Shown here piece after piece: positions 61,803-64,000 of a stretch of 64,000 nucleotides of DNA. The notes under the pieces are model-generated. The model searched no databases and was not told the origin of the DNA. It saw only the letters and a program-made list of their open reading frames with translations. The first letter of the stretch is position 1. Every line of letters begins with the position of its first letter. A program made the translations under genes and the position numbers. The stretch lies in contig NZ_JAINWL010000001.1 of assembly GCF_021021475.1 (NCBI RefSeq), forward strand, positions 124,001 to 188,000. The letters are read 5' to 3'. This stretch comes from Citromicrobium bathyomarinum (GTDB lineage Bacteria > Pseudomonadota > Alphaproteobacteria > Sphingomonadales > Sphingomonadaceae).

Positions 61803-62576
61803 ATGCCAGCCGATCAGCCCTCCATCCCGACTTCCGCCATTGAGCGGCTGACCGAAAAGGAGCGCGAGTGCCTGCGCCTGTGGCTCGAACACAAGACGGC
61901 CAAGGAAATCGCGCTGCAACTCGATGTCTCGCATCACGCGGTGGAGAAGCGGCTGAAGATGGCGCGCACCAAGCTGGGCGTCGCCACATCGCTGGAAGCG
62001 GCGCGCGTTCTGGCCCGGGCCGAAGGGTACGACCGGCCCGTAACCGGCTCACCGGACCTTCCTCCGCCGCCCGTCACGCGCAAATCGAGGCAACTCCCAA
62101 CCATTGTTTTTGGAGCTCTTGCCATGTTTGTCACACTCGTAGCCGCGCTCGCCCTCGCCCCGACCACCCCCGCTCCAGAAACCGTGGATCAGACCCGCGA
62201 GATCGAGCTGAACGGCAACTCGGAGAAGATTTTCGACGAGCTCGACAAGAACGGCAGTGGCTTTCTGGAAAAGCCCGAGTCGCCGTTCGTCACCCTCGTC
62301 TTCGAGGACCGGGACACGATGTCCGATGGCGGAGAGAGCACGACGGATGCAGCCGTTTTCACCGATGCCGAGCAGGGCGAGATGCTGACTGGCACAGCGA
62401 CCTTGGGCGATGCGAGCGATCAGGTGCAGCTTGCCGAATTCTACGACGCTGCAGACACTGACAAAGACGGACGCATTTCCTTTCGCGAGTATACCAGCTG
62501 GAGCCGGGCGCGCCTGGCGGAACTCGGCATCGAGATCTCCACCGTGCTGAAGATCCAGAAACCTTCGGAGAATTGA
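61803..62576 (+). CDS. LuxR-type HTH regulator with membrane helix and EF-hands
   Basis: 257 aa, three parts. Residues 11-75 are a LuxR/GerE helix-turn-helix (IERLTEKERECLRLWLEH..AKEIALQLDVSHHAVEKRLK). Residues 99-119 form one membrane helix (PTIVFGALAMFVTLVAALAL). Residues 125-257, predicted periplasmic, carry an EF-hand at 148-159 (DKNGSGFLEKPE) and a canonical one at 218-229 (DTDKDGRISFRE, with D, D, D, G, I and E in place). This suggests a one-chain calcium-responsive transcription factor. It may be coupled to murI downstream by proximity. Confidence 0.88.
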   Translation: MPADQPSIPTSAIERLTEKERECLRLWLEHKTAKEIALQLDVSHHAVEKRLKMARTKLGVATSLEAARVLARAEGYDRPVTGSPDLPPPPVTRKSRQLPTIVFGALAMFVTLVAALALAPTTPAPETVDQTREIELNGNSEKIFDELDKNGSGFLEKPESPFVTLVFEDRDTMSDGGESTTDAAVFTDAEQGEMLTGTATLGDASDQVQLAEFYDAADTDKDGRISFREYTSWSRARLAELGIEISTVLKIQKPSEN

Positions 62577-62610
62577 CCAAGAGGGCACGCGGGGCCATGC
62601 GATCCAGCGC

Positions 62611-63405
62611 ATGAACCCCGCCGCCCCCATCCTGATCTTCGATTCCGGCGTCGGTGGGCTGACGATCCTCGCCGAGGTACGCAAAGCGCTGCCGCAGGCG
62701 CCGGTGATCTACGCCGCCGATTTCGCCGGCCTTCCCTACGGCACCAAGAGCGAGGCCGAGGTCGCCGCGCGCGTGTGCGGCCTGCTCGGCCGGATGGCGG
62801 AGCGCTATCAGCCGCGCCTGATCTGCATCGCGTGCAACACCGCCAGCACCATCGCGCTTTCGATGGTGCGCGACGTGTTGGAGGTGCCGATCGTCGGCAC
62901 CGTCCCCGCGATCAAGCCTGCCGCGCTCGTTACGCAAACCGGCGTGATCGGCCTGCTCGGCACAGGCGCAACCGTACGCCAGCCCTATGTCGACCGGCTG
63001 GAGGCGGAGTTCGCTGCCGCCAAGCACCTGATCCGCCACCCCGCCGATGCGCTGGTCCCGCTGGCCGAGGCGAAGATGCGCGGCGAAACTCTGGCCGAAG
63101 GTGCGGTGGCGGAAGCTGTCGCTGGCCTTCGCGATGACCCGCAGGCGCAAGACCTCGATACGCTGGTGCTCGCCTGCACGCACTTCCCGCTGCTGGCGGA
63201 CGAACTGCGCGCGGTGTTCGGGCAGGACATCCAGCTGGTCGACGGCGCACAGGGCATCGCCCGGAGGATCGCCTCGCTGACGCAGGGGCAGGATTTCGCC
63301 CGCGAGGGCAGCGATTTCGCGGTGGCGACGGGCAGCGCGGACAGCCTGACCACGCTCACCCCCATGCTCGAACGCCACGGACTGATGCACGCAGCGCAAT
63401 TCTGA
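62611..63405 (+). CDS. murI: glutamate racemase
   Basis: 264 aa, makes D-glutamate for peptidoglycan. FDSGVGGLTIL at 10-20, catalytic Cys75 in IACNTAST, and Cys189 in LACTHFPLL. Two-base acid-base mechanism is intact. Starts 34 bases after the EF-hand regulator. Confidence 0.95.
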   Translation: MNPAAPILIFDSGVGGLTILAEVRKALPQAPVIYAADFAGLPYGTKSEAEVAARVCGLLGRMAERYQPRLICIACNTASTIALSMVRDVLEVPIVGTVPAIKPAALVTQTGVIGLLGTGATVRQPYVDRLEAEFAAAKHLIRHPADALVPLAEAKMRGETLAEGAVAEAVAGLRDDPQAQDLDTLVLACTHFPLLADELRAVFGQDIQLVDGAQGIARRIASLTQGQDFAREGSDFAVATGSADSLTTLTPMLERHGLMHAAQF

Positions 63406-63423
63406 TTGCAATATAACCGTCAC

Positions 63424-63444
63424 CTTTGCGAATCACTCGCAAAG
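63424..63444. promoter_or_regulatory. 8-base inverted repeat before hemA
   Basis: CTTTGCGA, five-base loop, TCGCAAAG, in the gap between murI and hemA. No T-run follows, so an operator is as plausible as a terminator. Confidence 0.35.
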
Positions 63445-63489
63445 ATCGCGCTGGAAACTGCCGTTTTTGACCATTAAACGGTGCCCACC

Positions 63490-64000
63490 GTGACGAACTA
63501 CAGCCATATATTCGACAAGGCGATCGATCGCCTGCACGAAGAGGGCCGGTATCGGGTCTTCATCGATATCCTGCGCAACAAGGGTGCCTACCCCAATGCG
63601 CGCTGCTTCCATGGCCATAACGGCCCGAAGCCGATCACCGTGTGGTGCTCCAACGACTATCTCGCGATGGGCCAGCACCCCAAGGTGACCGAAGCGATGG
63701 AGCAGGCGCTGCACGATGTCGGCGCGGGCTCCGGCGGAACGCGCAATATCGGCGGCAACACGCACTACCATATCGAGCTGGAGGCGGAACTCGCCGATCT
63801 ACACGGCAAGGAAGCGGCGCTGATCTTCACCAGTGGCTACGTTTCCAACGATGCGACGCTCTCCACGCTGGCCAAGCTGCTGCCTGGCTGCGTGATCTTT
63901 TCCGACGCGCTCAACCACGCGAGCATGATCGCGGGCATCCGCAATTCGGGCTGCGCCAAGCGCGTCTTCCGGCACAACGACCTCGAACATCTCGAGGAAC
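63490..64000 (+). CDS. hemA: 5-aminolevulinate synthase (3' end cut)
   Basis: First 170 codons: VTNYSHIFDKAIDRLHEEGRYRVFIDILR, ITVWCSNDYLAMGQHPKV, GAGSGGTRNIGGNTHYHIELE, and ALIFTSGYVSNDATLSTLAKLLPG. Condenses glycine and succinyl-CoA with PLP, the first step of tetrapyrrole synthesis in alphaproteobacteria. GTG is used; an upstream GTG three codons earlier is possible. The PLP lysine lies beyond the edge. Confidence 0.95.
   Translation, partial: MTNYSHIFDKAIDRLHEEGRYRVFIDILRNKGAYPNARCFHGHNGPKPITVWCSNDYLAMGQHPKVTEAMEQALHDVGAGSGGTRNIGGNTHYHIELEAELADLHGKEAALIFTSGYVSNDATLSTLAKLLPGCVIFSDALNHASMIAGIRNSGCAKRVFRHNDLEHLEE

Overview
GC-rich chromosomal DNA (strong G/C at third codon positions) from an alphaproteobacterium, most likely order Sphingomonadales and probably an Erythrobacter-like genus. 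The indications are a fused gamma-alpha 2-oxoacid:acceptor oxidoreductase, a beta-carotene hydroxylase (CrtZ), the alphaproteobacterial F1-ATPase zeta inhibitor, an aminolevulinate synthase (C4 haem route), and intergenic palindromic repeats of a kind I associate with sphingomonads. This assignment is inference. The window is almost wholly coding; no gene-free stretch exceeds about 300 bases. The genes are mainly housekeeping, with no prophage, integrative element or CRISPR array seen.

Layout: 1-8.7 kb holds a 2-oxoacid oxidoreductase (cut by the window edge), an esterase, rppH, rsmB, guaB and pspF. 8.7-12.4 kb is the most unusual region: a sigma-54-type promoter reads away from pspF into a ten-gene operon. 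It has a 50-aa membrane peptide, an N-terminally extended PspA, PspB and PspC, then five small paralogous PspB-like proteins (one N-terminal membrane helix plus a coiled coil ending in a LERIVTDRGY-type motif), and a 58-aa hydrophobic protein. 12.5-20 kb has sufE, a TonB-like protein, crtZ, a quinone reductase, and a zeta inhibitor-bolA-grxD cluster. 20-29 kb has tRNA-Arg(ACG), two Flp pilins, an M48 lipoprotein protease, accA, a XerC/D recombinase, a large unknown protein with a tiny membrane partner, and aroK-aroB.

29-45 kb, nearly all on the minus strand, carries a full propionyl-CoA to succinyl-CoA route: pccA, pccB, methylmalonyl-CoA epimerase and the B12-dependent mutase, with bioB supplying biotin for the carboxylase. 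Small accessory genes are threaded between them, often with GTGA stop/start overlaps, and the 5' end of bioB seems to have been copied upstream of two of them. Two near-identical 85-base palindromic repeats lie in this region.

45-64 kb has an RNA helicase, an MscS channel with an unclear start codon, TspO, MgtC, pgi, lepB-rnc-era, topA, dprA-plsY, a single-chain membrane regulator joining a LuxR-type helix-turn-helix to two calcium-binding EF-hands, murI, and the start of hemA (cut by the window edge).

The best candidates for undescribed biology are the expanded psp operon and the LuxR-membrane-EF-hand protein.
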